This document shows positions 22,361 through 34,310 of a DNA stretch of 64,000 nt, piece by piece (positions within the stretch are counted from its first letter, which is position 1; each line of letters begins with the position of its first letter). The notes under the pieces are model-generated. The model did no database searches. It saw only the letters and a list, made by a program, of their open reading frames with translations, and had not been told where the DNA came from. The DNA lies in contig JAUPFV010000002.1 of NCBI GenBank assembly GCA_036936605.1, positions 269,956,770-270,020,769 on the forward strand. The letters run 5' to 3'. A program made the translations under genes and the position numbers. Origin of the DNA: Limnanthes douglasii subsp. nivea (taxonomy: Eukaryota; Streptophyta; Magnoliopsida; Brassicales; Limnanthaceae).

Positions 22361-24560
22361 AAATATGGACCCTACCTTAGAAAAATAAGAACAATGAAAA
22401 AATAAGTTAAACCAATAAGAAGATTCCTACATAGGACATCCAAGTTCCCAAAAAAATTATATAAAAAGTAAAAAAAATAAAAAATGTACATTATGAGATA
22501 TGAAAAGTCAAACTGAATTGTGAAAATAGAAGACAAAGTTGTTGTCATCATAAATATCAAATAAATTGAGTGTAACTGTTCAGAAAGTTTTTAATTTTTA
22601 TTTATTTACTCATTTGATTTATTAGATAAATGTTTTACTTCACCGGGAATTACATTAGCATATTATGAAATTAATGTCATCAAAATCGACTAAAACAAAT
22701 CTTGTTTTGATTAATCACTTTGATTGTTGACACTTTTGTTTGGATAATCGTAACACTATTTATTTGTTAATATTGTCAAAACCAATAAACTATATTAAAC
22801 TTCTCACTTAACTTTTATATTTGGAACGTGATAAAAGTTACACTTCCTAAACATATTTTTTATTCCTTAAAAGAGAATTATATATTTTTTTAAAAATGAA
22901 TCTTATAACTGAAAATATAAAATATTGTACATGAGGATTGAGTACAATCCTATATGTGGATAACTTGGCCCCCAAGTAATAATTAGTTACACCATAAATG
23001 TTTTTTAAAGTTAAAGCTCTCAAAGTTAAAAATATAGAACAAAGGTTGCGGGAGGGGAATAACATCTTCTTGGACTGATGAGGCTTCAGACAGCACCAAA
23101 AATAAGCTTGAAAGGTGAAAGTACTCTTGAATTTGATTTGTTTCTCTTCAATTTACATCCAATATCTGCATCCGAGATCCAAACTTTGAGAGTCTTTCTA
23201 GAGAAGACCGAGAACTTGGATTAAACATAATCCTCTGTATGATTTGATCAGTTTGAACTTAAGTATTCTAAACCTAAACTCTCAAGCACGACTATGGCTC
23301 TAAGAGGATTAGGGATGTAGTCCATCGAGTCAATCAATCAGCAGTTTGGTTTATAGTTCTAGGAATATGCTTTATGGTCATGGAGGATAAATCAATATTT
23401 AGAACAAGAAATAACATGGTTTATATACCATGGAGAAAATAGATTTTCATTTGGCAAGTATGTTGGTTAAGAGTTCAAAATTTATTTTATCTCTACCTGT
23501 TTTAAACCCTTTAAAATAATATGTAACTAAAGAGTCTAATAAAACTAAAGACAAAAAAAGGGTTTAGCTTGCCATGTATTCTACCATATGTGCTAACAAA
23601 ATTATCTAAATAACCATATTTATTTTGATATATTTGAAATACCATTTAAAATATAACGATTTTTCAAAATTAACAAAATAAAAATTTATATAATATAATA
23701 ATGAAAAGAAAATTAAAAAATAAAACATAATTAAAATTTTACAATTTATTATAATTTTAATTTTAATTTTAACATATCTGAATTTATAGCTATAATATGT
23801 TTTGAGAACCCATCAATATAATTTTAAGAAAACACAGTTTTTGTTTTTCGTATGTTTTTATTTTTGGCTATTTTTTGGGTTTTATGATATTATAAACGAA
23901 AAAAAAATTTGTTTATATATTTTTTTAATGATAAAAAAAAGGTTATATATTTTGATGTGTTTTTTATTTAATATTTTTATTTACCGCTTGAATACAATTT
24001 TAATCGCTTTCGAAATTGAGGTTTCCAACCAATTTAATATTTTGTACAAAAATCTCCTTAAAATCATATCCTAAACATAACCAAATTTTAAAGCAGAAAA
24101 CAAGACATTAAATGATAATTAGGTGTCCCATTAAAGAGACTCGAAGTTAAAAGTGTGATGCATAGATGTTGTTCATATACCACACAACATCATCACGAAG
24201 GTGGCCTTTGCATTTGCATTTACATTTACAATCTGTTTCTGGCCATGACATCACGCCTTTGTCGAACTTAATTTCATTCATTTAAAGTATCTTTATTTCT
24301 TCCAACGCATTCCCATCCTTCTAAATCATAGATTTTTGGTACTCCTACAGTTATTGTGCTTTTAGACCGCCAGAATATACCTTGAAATACTATGTGTATA
24401 TCAAAACTTAAATCGGTAAAAATTCAAAAAATAAATTTATTACAATCGTCGTAATCGAGAGATGGTTAGATTGTATTTTGTTATAGTAGAACATTTCATC
24501 GGTTGGATAATATTTTCCGAATATTTTTATTTAAAAAAAACTCAACAAATAAGTTTTTAG
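22361..24560. other. AT-rich stretch with no recognised gene
   Basis: The stretch 23600-24080 is extremely AT-rich. A short segment at 23080-23280 has a less AT-biased, exon-like composition, but I recognise no protein in it and cannot define splice sites. Open frames at 22372, 22847 and 23802 are low-complexity or hydrophobic by composition and not supported. Confidence 0.5.
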
Positions 24561-24800
24561 AAGGTAGCCGAGTTGGTGGAGTAGATAAGCTCGTGGAGTA
24601 GATAAGCTCGTGACAAAAAAGTCATGCGTTTCACCTTTTTTATAAAGTTTTTTTTTGGTTTTTATAAAGGATTTTTGGTTTGAGTCTGTCACCTTATCCG
24701 GTTTACCTTCTTACGTTGATTTGCAAATTATTGCGTCAGACTGATGGTTTAACCTGTGCGTTTTCGTTGAGTAGCGGCTAAGGATTTTTTCCAAAAACAA
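24561..24800 (+). mobile_element. SINE (copy 2), full-length-like with internal changes
   Basis: Starts with box A TAGCCGAGTTGG (24565-24576). A 17-bp duplication (GTGGAGTAGATAAGCTC twice) follows. Box B is decayed (GCGTTTCACC), and there is an internal T-rich expansion. The 3' body shares GGTTTACCTTCTTACGTTGA, GCGTCAGACTGATGGTTTAA and GTTGAGTAGCGGCT with the copy at 48976. No clear target duplication. Confidence 0.8.
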
Positions 24801-24873
24801 ATATGCATGTTATAAAAAAATTGATTTGACGTAATAACCTACACACCAACGCAAAAAAATAAACTACACAAAA

Positions 24874-24955
24874 TATAACATGACGTTAGTAAAGAATGAA
24901 ACTTGCTCATTCACTATAACATGACGTTAGTAAAGAATGAAACTTGCTCATTCAC
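24874..24955. repeat. 41-bp perfect tandem duplication
   Basis: Two identical adjacent copies (24874-24914 and 24915-24955) of a unit starting TATAACATGACGTTAGTAAA. Perfect identity implies a recent event. Confidence 0.95.
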
Positions 24956-25638
24956 CTTATTTCGCTATCCCTACCTAGCATTCTCCAAATATTTTATAAA
25001 ATTAAATTCGCTTCCGTTATTAACAGCGAAATGTAACTACACATGTTTGAGGGAGAGAAATTTATTTGTATATTAAATGTGGTAAGGAGATTTCTGACCA
25101 TGCGGCTCTTTAGACAAAATGATTGTTGTTTCATGACTGTAGCATGCTTAAAGGCATTTCTTATATTCCTTTCTTCGACTTTCGATACACCTTTTACCTT
25201 TTTCTCTATGAAAAATATTCGGAACGTAAACATAGGGAATAGATTTATATGATTATTAGTACAAGACAGATATGCATCTTTAACATAACATAATTTCTTC
25301 TGATAGATCGCTTGCATTTGACACGGTTTTATGCTGTTTTTATTTTCAAATCAGGATTATGTGATCCAAATAAATTGTAAAATATTACTTTGGAAAATTA
25401 AATAATAACTTTTTATCGAAATATATCAGGAGTAAAATCTATAACAAAACAGAATTTATACTAAATATTTAAATAAAATAATAAAAAAAAAGAGAAAAAG
25501 TAAGTAAATAACATTTTGATAATAAAATTTAGAAAAAAACGCGCCAAAAGTATTGTCAACATTTACAATCCCGCATACGATAGTTAATTTTATATTTTAG
25601 AATTACTTTTCTACCTTATTATATCATTTATTTTTTAG
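24956..25638. other. spacer left of gypsy II, no supported gene
   Basis: Overlapping open frames on both strands (24994-25317 minus, 107 codons; 25043-25252 plus) show no domain I recognise. The rest is AT-rich. Confidence 0.5.
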
Positions 25639-25994
25639 TGGTGAGGATAGTTTTTACCTTATGAAATTATTATAAGTGAATTCTAGACAGAGAAAGAGTT
25701 AGATAGTTTTTAGAGATAAAATTTAGGCATTAATGAATTTAGTAGAAAAAAGTGTTTAATCCTTTTATCACGTTAGTCTTGCCTTTTATATATAGGAGCC
25801 AGATAGCCTTAAAGTGAAATCTGTTACAAAAGAGGACAAATTGCTCTTAAGTCCTTAATAATTATACATAGTCACAAGTGTTTTCTAAAACTTACATTAT
25901 ATATTATTTAAGGACTAAACTTACATTATTTACAGTTTAATCCTTCAATTTACATTATTTACAACTTAATCATTAAAATTATACTTTCATATCA
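25639..25994 (-). repeat. 3' LTR of gypsy II
   Basis: 356 bp; on the minus strand it starts TGATATGAAAG and ends CTCACCA. Shared with the other LTR: GAGAAAGAGTTAGA, GAATTTAGTAGAAAAA, TAGTCACAA(A/G)TGTT and ACTAAACTTACATTATTTAC (plus-strand reading). Confidence 0.9.
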
Positions 25995-26006
25995 GAAGCC
26001 CCCTAG
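25995..26006 (-). promoter_or_regulatory. polypurine tract of gypsy II
   Basis: On the minus strand CTAGGGGGCTTC lies directly before the 3' LTR start TGATATG, the position where plus-strand DNA synthesis is primed. Directly next to it is a perfect 10-bp inverted repeat (26004-26013 TAGTTCTCAT, 26026-26035 ATGAGAACTA). Confidence 0.75.
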
Positions 26007-26444
26007 TTCTCATGTTAGTAAATGAATGAGAACTAAAATGTCTTCGAATTCTTCCATACGCCATATCAATTGTTGTAATACAAACTCGAAGTCCAAAAAT
26101 CAATGTCAATCGGAAGATGAAAATTTGAAGCAACCATTCGAAGCGGGGTAAAAAACAGATACCAATTCAAAGCAACTAAAATCTGATATAACCTCAAAGC
26201 CAATAATTCCCCTCGAATCATTATGGAAGTAGAGCTTCAAAATGTAATCATCAACTTTTATCATAACAATACACAAATGTAACCGTTTCATATTACCGTT
26301 CAAATCAATCATGACTATATAGCTTCTAGACCCATAACTAGATGCCTAGTCTGACAGATGTCGAGCTCCTAATCTCCTCACCGCTTTGTATTATGCCCTA
26401 TCACCATCAGAGCCCCTTCCACTTCACACGTCTTCTTTTCTTTC

Positions 26445-26450
26445 TATAAA
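26445..26450 (+). promoter_or_regulatory. TATA box of the antisense gene in gypsy II
   Basis: TATAAA in TTTCTATAAATCCAATC, preceded by a pyrimidine-rich stretch and followed by a C/A-rich leader. It lies 173 bp before the candidate start codon at 26618, giving a transcription start near 26475-26480 and a leader of about 140 bases. No other good TATA element is near. The role is inferred from position. Confidence 0.55.
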
Positions 26451-26617
26451 TCCAATCAATATCCTCATTTTTCATTTTCACAACACAAATCATTTGAGAG
26501 AGAATTCAAGCGCTTGGCTACCTTCATCGCATTCTTCCTTTTTTCTAGTATCTTCAACAGAAAAAGCCAAACTCTCTGATCAAAACTTATCTTCTCCGAT
26601 CAATCTTCATCCAGTTT

Positions 26618-29551
26618 ATGAGAAAAAACCCAAAAACTAGAAAATCCGAGGCTAACATACCCAAAAAACCAAAATCTCCAGAACCTGATAATAACTTAGT
26701 CTTCGGAACATACGACTACTTTTGCATTACTTAAAGAGCGGAGGAATATAGAGCTGCAGGATTAATCAACATCGCTCCTGTTGGAACAACCACCAAAACA
26801 AATTACTACGGTAATCTCGATCCAACCAAAACTCCTGCTTTCTCTCATTCCCCAATAATCGAAAAGTGTTCCTCTTCCAAAGTTCTAGCTCCTAAAACAC
26901 CTCGAGTCTCTTCTTCTCAAATGAAAGTTTCTCCTTTGATTAGTGAAGAATCTTCTTCAAGGCAAATATCAAATACTCCATCTTTGAATCATCTTTCAAC
27001 AGCCAGAAAAAGGAGAACTTTTATAGCTATGGGAGACGATTCAGAAATCATTCCAACTCCTCCCCCTTCGAACCCAGATACTCAAGCTTCTCCTCAGAGA
27101 GAAATAACGAATGAGGTTCCTCGAGCAAATAATCCTTCACAAGAAACTATGAATCCATTACCTCAACAAAACCCTTCTCAATCTGGAAAAGAAACATCAA
27201 GAGTCAATGAAGCTGATTTTGAGGCTACTAGAATTGATCATGAAGCTAAATTCAGTGATAGGGATTCCGAAAATACTCATAAGCCTCGGAAATAAAAAGA
27301 AAGTTGCTTTGTTTTTGAAGAAGAAAGAGCTACAATTGGCAGAAAATTAAGAGATCTCGAGGCCAAATACAATATTGCTCTGAAAAAAGTTTGATACATA
27401 TATTACAAGGATAGACAAGCTTCGGCTTTAAGAAAACAATGAGAAATGGGAGATAATATAACTGTTCGACTGCCTAAAAAAGGAGAAACTCCCTTATACT
27501 CCAAAGTTAACGAGCTAATAGTCTACCCCAAAATCATCAATTGGGGACTCCAGTTATGATCGTGGAATACTTTGAACTTCTCAACTTATGCCCTACTCAA
27601 GTGACACCGAATCAATGGTTCACTCTTATGTCAGTGATAATGGCATCTCAACTATCAATAATTCCAATCAGCATCAAGGATTTCATCTCCTTGACTCAAC
27701 TATCAAAAGGTCTGAAACTGTCTTTTTATTACCTCATCTTGGTGGATGACCTTGAGATCATTGATGACCTCTTAGAAGCTGATAAATTCTGGAAGCAGAA
27801 GTTCATTTTTATATCAGGAGCTTGGGAGAATGGAAAAGAAATTTCCGATGTTAATCCTTCAAAACTAAATCTCATCTAGAGAAGCAATCGTAAGCACTTC
27901 AAAACTTTTATACTTTGAAATAAATTATATCTTTTGTCTTTCTCTTTACTTAATCATCTACTTGCATGATTACTCCAGAAATTTTGAGGCGTTATTCATC
28001 ACGTCGACCAACTGCTAAGGATATTTTCTTGAAACTTGCTGCTTGGGCTGAGAAAGAATGGGATAATGTTTTCCACACTGCCTTCCAACCAATCAATTTT
28101 CTTAACTGCCACATGTGCCCAATATCAGAGGGTGCCTTGCCACCTCGAGGTTTGATGTCAGAGCCCAATCCGAAGATAGCCTGCAAAAGGTTAGTTCATC
28201 CCGATGGTAAAGTCGTCCTTCCTATTCGCAACATATCAGAGAGTCATTTACCAAAAAAGAAAAAAGAAAAAAGAAAAGGCTAATAAAGAAAAGAAAAGTA
28301 AAAAAAGACAGCTAGCACATCTAGTGCTAGTCCTTCAACTCCATCGAAGCCAAAGCTTCAAAAAATAAAAATTATAGAACAGGCTCTCTCACTTGTCGAA
28401 GTGGGGAAAGATCAAGAACTGTCTTCAAAGAAAAAGAAATCTTCTTCAAATTCCCATGGAAAGAAAAAGAAACAGGAAAATATCACTGCGTATACACTAG
28501 TTTATAAAGAAGCGATCACTACTAAAAATCAACAAAACCCTTCGGTCAAGAGCAAACAGCCAATGACAACACCTTGATAATCATTGAAGACAATGCTAAT
28601 GATGAAAACCAAAATGCTGAAAACTTCGATCCTGATAGTTTCATTAATTTTGAGAACACTGAATCGCTTATTGGTGAAGACAATCTTGTTCTTCAAGTCA
28701 TTCAAAATCATATGCTTAATTTTGGGAGGCCAACACCCGTTGAAGCGTCTCCAAAAATTATATCTCCTCATGTTCCAACCACAACTTTAAATATGATCTG
28801 ATGTCCTAGTTCAACAGAAACAGAAATTCCTCCTCCTCCTCCAAATCGTGCGGTCGCTGTTGCACTTCAACCATTTACCGATCTCAACATTGCATCACAA
28901 ACACTTGCTTCCCAAGTCGAAGCTTCTCAAAACCATATGAAATAAATGGCTAAAGATTTGGTCTGTTACAAAGGTCTTGCTGAAGATGAGAAAAAATTAA
29001 AATAAGATTTTTAGAGTAAGGTGGTGGAGCAAATTCATTTGTATGAAGTAGCAAGATCTGAGCTTATTCGAGGCATTCTCTGCATGAAAAATCATTTGTG
29101 AATAACACACATGGTTGACAAAGAATTGCTGGTGATTTCTCATGAAAAGGATATAAACAAGCTCAAAATTGATCATACTACTGAACTTGATGCTGAAATA
29201 TCCAAATCCAAACGTCTACAAAACTCTCTTAGCCTTTGCGAGGCAAAAAAACAAAGAATTGACCCAGGAGATAGCTAAAATGAAGAAATATTTTGAGGAA
29301 GAAAAAACTGCTGATGTTGCTGCTGCCGAAGCTGAACTTTCAAAACACATGCTAGCTATTATTAATAATAGAAAATAAGAAACAACCATCACCCTTCTTT
29401 GAGAACTTCATGCTACTTATCTGAAGATTAACCTCACAAGTTTTTGGAACGACATTCCTATCGACAAGCGTCTAAGTGAAGCTTTTAATCCTATCCGTGA
29501 CTTATCATCTTCAGAGGAAGAATCATCCAAGGACGATGAATCATCTGAATA
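26618..29551 (+). pseudogene. antisense accessory gene (aORF) of Tat-like gypsy, Transposase_28-like, spliced, decayed
   Basis: Transcribed opposite to gag-pol and tail-to-tail with it. The start at 26618 opens a basic, Pro/Ser-rich N-terminus that continues in one frame to about 27540, with stops at 26732, 27293 and 27392. After a shift, 27541-27889 encodes EYFELLNLCPTQVTPNQW and a DxFWKQKFIFISG segment, matching the 'putative gypsy type transposon' family (Pfam PF04195 by my recollection). After an 89-bp intron comes TAKDIFLKLAAWAEKEWDN, a basic KKKKEKRK stretch, an acidic segment (28574-28801) and a Lys/Glu/Ala-rich, coiled-coil-like region (29169-29378), ending in EEESSKDDESSE at 29551. 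Frameshifts and stops make this copy non-functional. The biochemical role of such aORFs is unknown. Confidence 0.75.
27890..27978 (+). other. apparent 89-bp intron in the antisense gene
   Basis: Begins GTAAGC and ends with a T-rich stretch, then ACTCCAG. It is much more T-rich than its flanks. Joining 27889 to 27979 is phase 1 and gives an uninterrupted frame into RRYSSRRPTAKDIFLKL, apart from a single TAG at 27877. A plus-strand intron would be removed from genomic RNA only if transcribed from the opposite promoter, which supports a separately transcribed gene. Confidence 0.6.
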
Positions 29552-30009
29552 ACTTTATTACCTTTTTTTATATTTATCATATTAGAAATTTACATTTTGT
29601 GCTTCAAAAAATTAATCTAATTGACAAAGGATATTTTGTTTTTATTCTCTTCATATACTATCCAATGATAGTTATAAACTGTAAACTTACCACTTCGAAA
29701 AAATATAATACCTTAATGAAGTTGGTGAACATAGTTGTCATTCAAAAACGTTTGGCGCATTATTAAGCGTTGCACTTCGCAAAAACTGTAATGTATTTAT
29801 CAAACATGGTTGTTTCTTTGAAAAGTGTAATAAACACTTTGGAACATTCTACTCTTAAACCTCAAAGATGACCAGTCTTCGATAAGTTGTTAAGATATTT
29901 TTATTCAAATGTGTATAAACAACCATTGGCCAAAAACGACTTTTATTGATAATATTGTGTATGTACACAACGCCTCGTTAAAATCTTCCTCGAAAAACAT
30001 GATAGGAAA
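29552..30009. other. tail-to-tail spacer between the antisense gene and pol
   Basis: About 460 bp of AT-rich sequence separating the 3' ends of the two convergent genes, where both transcripts would have to end. A 96-codon open frame covering its first part (29476-29766) is not supported. Confidence 0.5.
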
Positions 30010-31252
30010 GAGTGCGCCTTTCGAAAGTGAAAATTCCAAAATACAAAAACAAATTTATTCACAATAAAGCTTCAAGTGATGTATATTCGATGAATGTTGA
30101 AGCATCCTCCCTTCGACATCACAATGACGATAAGACCCTGGCTTTATCCTTTCAACAACTATATATGGGCCTTCCCAGTTCGGAGCCATTTTTTAAGGCT
30201 TCTCTCCTTTGTGTACATGAATACTTTTCTCAACACCTTATCACCGTCTTTGAATTCTTTTCGTTTCACCTTTGAATCATAACTATTCCTCATAAGAGTT
30301 TGATAATGGATTACATTCAAATGAGCTCAATTTATTTTTTCCTCAATCAAATTTAAATTTTCCCTTGTGACTTCATCATTGGATCTTTCAGAATATTGGC
30401 TTATCCTAAAAGATGACATCGTAGATTATATGGGGCTCACTGCACTCATTCTATATTCCAAAGCAAAAGGAGTCTCTTTTGTAACCTCTCTAGGAGTTGT
30501 TCGATAAGCCCAAAGCACCTTTTGAAAATAGTTTGGCCATTTTCATGTTGTCCCCGTCAAATTATTCTTCAAGCCATCTAAAATTGTTATGTTTGTTACC
30601 TCCACAAAGAGATGGCTTCATTCTTCAAAAAACATTGTTGAATTCCTTTTGATGTGCAAAATGAAGCCATCTTGTTATTAAACTGAGGACTATTATCTGT
30701 TATAATCCTTCGAGGAACTCCAAAACGACAAAAAATGTTGTTCATAATAAACTTGATTACATTCTTTGCTTTTGTCCCTGATAGCGGTTCTACCTCGGCC
30801 CACTTTGTAAAATAATCCACTGTTAAAATTATCATCTGTATTCCTCTAAAAGCCATCGACAAAGGACCCACCAGATCAATCCCCCATCTATCAAATGGTA
30901 CCGCTTCATTTTTAGACATAAGCGGCACAACTGGTCTATGAATAGCATTGGAAAATCTCTAGCAAGTATCACAACTTCGAACTAAATTCTTAGAATCATT
31001 CATGATTGTAGGCCAATAGAAACCTGCAAGTAAAACTCGTCGCGATAGAGCTTTAAACCTGCAATGAGCTGACCCTTCACCGTCATGCAATTCTGATAAC
31101 ACCTCTTGTGATTCTTGCTTGCCTAAACATCGTAATAATGGCTTGCTCAATGCCTTCTTATACAACATTCCATCTAACACTATATATATGAAGGCTTTAC
31201 CTCTCAATTTTTTAGCCAACCTCGAATCATCTGGTAATGTCGCTTGAGTCAA
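30010..31252 (-). pseudogene. integrase of gypsy II
   Basis: Inserts the cDNA into host DNA. The zinc-binding domain (31252-30959) has ELHDGEGSAHCRFKALSRRV and ends in SCDTC, an HHCC pattern. The catalytic core (30928-30596) has FDRWGIDLVGPL with the first Asp and RRIITDNSPQFNN with the second. The glutamate segment after 30596 is broken by stops. The C-terminal domain survives near 30180-30080 as KMAPNWEGPYIVVERI. Several stops and frameshifts lie between 30590 and 30200. It is followed downstream by the end of the antisense gene. Confidence 0.87.
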
Positions 31253-31282
31253 AAGACTGAGAATATCTGCTCTCCAATCGCC

Positions 31283-32310
31283 TCAGATTATTTCATATCT
31301 AACCAAGGATTCATCTATGCATTCGCATTGACTAGATTGAGTAACAATTGAAGGATTTTCTTGTAACAAAATCCAAGGATATTCTTCTGTGTAAGTGATA
31401 TTTGCTAAAGAATCAACTGACATGTTACTCCCTCGACCAATATATTCCACAACAACATTTTCAAACAGAAGTATTAAATTCTGAAGTTCCCGAATATATA
31501 AAATCAAACGATCATTTCTTGCTTCGGAAAATCTAGACACCTGATTTACTAACAACTAAGAATCTGTTTCCAAGCGTACTGAAGTTGCTCTATAAATTTT
31601 GCCAATTTTAAACCTGCAAAAGCAGCTTCATATTCACCTTAATTGTTTGAAGCATGAAAACCAAATTTAATAGACTGAATCATCGTCTCTACAGTTGGAG
31701 CTATTAACTAAACCCCACACTACACCCTAAAACCCTAGATCTTCCATTTGTTCGTACAACCCACCTCGAATTCACTGGTATGGCTTCTTTACTTTCTTCC
31801 ACATCCGATCTGCTCGAATGGAATTCAACAAAAAAAATCTTCCAATGGTTGCGCCTTTATTGTTGTTTGAGGTGTAAATAAAATATCATAGTCCCCCAAC
31901 TCCACTGACCACTTGGTCATTCTCCCCGAAATTTCAGGTCATTGTAAAACATTTTTCAAAGGGAATGAAGTTCGGACTTCGATGGTGTGAGCTTGAAAAT
32001 ATGGACGCATCTTCCTGGCAGCAATCACCAGTGTTAACACTAATTTTTCCAATTTTAGATATCTCTTTTCTACTGCCACTTAACTTTTATTGATGTAGTA
32101 CACCGGCTTCAAAACTCCTGAATCTTCACTGATTAACACTGCACTTAGTGAAAAATCTGATACCGCAATATACAAAAAGATTTTCTCCCCATTTCAAGGC
32201 TTTGACAAAATTTCTGGTGATGATAACAAATTTTTAATGTTTGTGAACGTTGTCTCACATTCCGATGTCCATTCAAACCTGCATGGTCCTCGTAAAACTT
32301 GAAAGAAATG
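31283..32310 (-). pseudogene. RNase H region of gypsy II
   Basis: Degrades RNA in RNA/DNA hybrids. A connection and RNase H-like segment reads LAVSDFSLSAVLISEDSG near 32190-32120. The C-terminal part is open (31555-31283) with MLVNQVSRFSEARNDRLILY and EYIGRGSNMSVDSLANI, equivalent to the HIPREEN...ADALAKLA end of plant gypsy RNase H. Stops around 31560-31740 separate the parts. Confidence 0.8.
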
Positions 32311-32453
32311 AAAGCATTTGTCAGAAATTCTAGAAATAAATCGATTAAGTGCAGCTAACCTTCTTGTCAAAATTTATACTACTTTGATAGACCGAGGTGA
32401 ATTCATTGTTATCAAGGCTTTCAATTGTTCTGTGTCAGCTTCTATTCCTTTTT

Positions 32454-33095
32454 CTATGTTGACAAAACCAAGAAATTCCCTGACCGAACTCCGAAGGTAC
32501 ATTTTTCAGGATTTAGCTTTAACCTGACTGCCTTTAAATTCAAGTAAGCTTTCTCTAAATCATCAAGATGCACTTCATCCTTTGAAATTTTTACCACCAT
32601 TTCGTCTATATATACCTTTATATTCCTTCCAATCTGAGTAGCAAAATATTTATTCATCAACCTCTGATAAGTGGCTCCAGAATTCTTTAAACCAAAGGGC
32701 ATAACCCTATAACAGTGCAAGCCCCTATCAGTTATGAATGTGGTGCATTCTTGATCTTTTGGATCCATTTGAATTTGATTGTATCCCACAAAAGAATCCA
32801 TGAAAGTTAAAATTTTATTGCATGAGGTAGAATCAATCAGCAGATCTATTCGAGGGATATGAAATGGATCATTGGGACAAGCTCGATTCAAATCTGTAAA
32901 ATCCACACACATTCTCCATTTCCCATTCTTATTTTTTAACACAACTGGATTTGTCATCCACAAATGGTATTGTGATTCCCTTATGTGTCCGACCTTAGAT
33001 AATCGATTCACCTCAGCAACAATTGCTTCTACTTTTTCTAAGGAAAATGCTCTTCTTTTCTGAATAACTGGTTTCACATTCGGATCAATAGCCAA
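32454..33095 (-). pseudogene. reverse transcriptase of gypsy II, catalytic motif altered
   Basis: A 213-codon open stretch with all RT landmarks: KRRAFSLEKVEAIVAEV, GKWRMCVDFTDLNRACPND, SFVGYNQIQM and YRVMPFGLKNSGATYQRLMN. The palm signature that should be Y(V/I)DD reads YIDE (32601-32612): the second catalytic aspartate is replaced by glutamate, which would be expected to cripple the polymerase. The fused protease lies upstream and RNase H downstream on the same strand. Confidence 0.93.
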
Positions 33096-33599
33096 GCTAT
33101 GACGAATTACCTCAATTGGTACTCATGTTACATCCTCTGTCTTTCAAGCAAAGATATCCAAATTATGAGATAAAAAATATAGCAATTGTTGACGTAAAAT
33201 CAGGGTCAATAAGGTTCCAATTCGAAGCACTCTTCCTTCTGAAAAAGTAAACTCCTCAATTTATTCACTCACCGTTAAAGACCCTAGGGTTTCCCTCAGA
33301 TTGTCAACCCTTTCTTACCAATTCGAGGTCACCCTATCTAACTGCTATTCATGCATTAAATCCCCATTGTTAGATCCTCGGATCCACAGTGTAGTGGCAT
33401 AGCATACCCTAGCTACCTTTTGGTCGTCTCGAACGACCCCAATCCGATCTCCAACCACATACTTAAAACATTGATGAACTGTTGACACCACCCCATACAT
33501 TCTTAAAAGCTATGATCTTCCAAAAGTAGCATTATAACTCGTGGGATAGTCCACCACCACAAAAAGAACTTGGACCTTCTTCTTAAATGGTTCTTTTCC

Positions 33600-34310
33600 C
33601 AAACTTACTTCACCCTCGAATTCCTCAACAACACGAGCTGTTACACCCGTAAATCATATAATTGTCTGATTTGATTGAGAAATCCGAGGTGGATTTGTCA
33701 TTCTATCATAGGTGGACTTAAAAAGGACATTAGAAGAACTGTCACTGTCAATAAGCACACGTTGAATTTCGACGCCAACCACCTCTGCTCCAATAACCAC
33801 AACATCTTCATGTGGTCCTATTGTACCTCGCAGATCATCTTTTTCAAACAAAATAAAATGAATAACCTTTTTTCCATACAAATATGTAGACATTTTCCCT
33901 TCAATTTGAGTTGTCAGATTGACTACATGTCTCTTCCTTGAACTATCTGAATTTCCAGTCATCGAATCGTCTCTGAAAATAGCTAACGACTTAAATAATT
34001 TACATAGTTCTCGCACATGCCCCTTTTCGATCGGCTCTTCAACTGCCATCAGAAGCAATCTGTTCGGATATTTTTCCACATACTCAGAAGAAGCATCGAA
34101 TGGTTCAAACCTTTGAATCTAAAATCATCAAATTCTCAGCTGGTGCAGCCTTCGAAGTCGATGCAACATTATTCTTTGAACCACTCCCTTGCGACTTTAC
34201 ATAAGTCGTGTGCTTTTTTTATATTCGATTAAAGTTTGAATCTTTTTCTTCAAGGCAATAAAATCATTGGTGTCATGCCCAATATCATCATGATATCTGC
34301 AAAATTTGTT
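33600..34310 (-). pseudogene. gag end and aspartic protease of gypsy II
   Basis: Near 34300-34240 is the phrase DIGHDTNDFIALKKKIQ, the conserved gag-protease linker (YCxFHxxxGHDTxxCxxLKxxIE type). The protease stretch is open from 34079 to 33654: VVVIGAEVVGVEIQRVLIDS then SSSNVLFKSTYDRM. The catalytic triad, normally DTG or DSG, is DSD (33741-33749), so the glycine has been lost. The polyprotein would be processed by this domain. Confidence 0.85.

Noticed and set aside
23080..23280. Possible exon of a host gene (less AT-rich, open for ~50 codons)
   Set aside because: No recognisable protein motif and no consistent splice sites with a neighbouring exon.
24994..25317. 107-codon minus-strand open frame
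   Set aside because: No domain, no promoter or splice pattern recognised, and an overlapping plus-strand frame of similar length; more likely chance.
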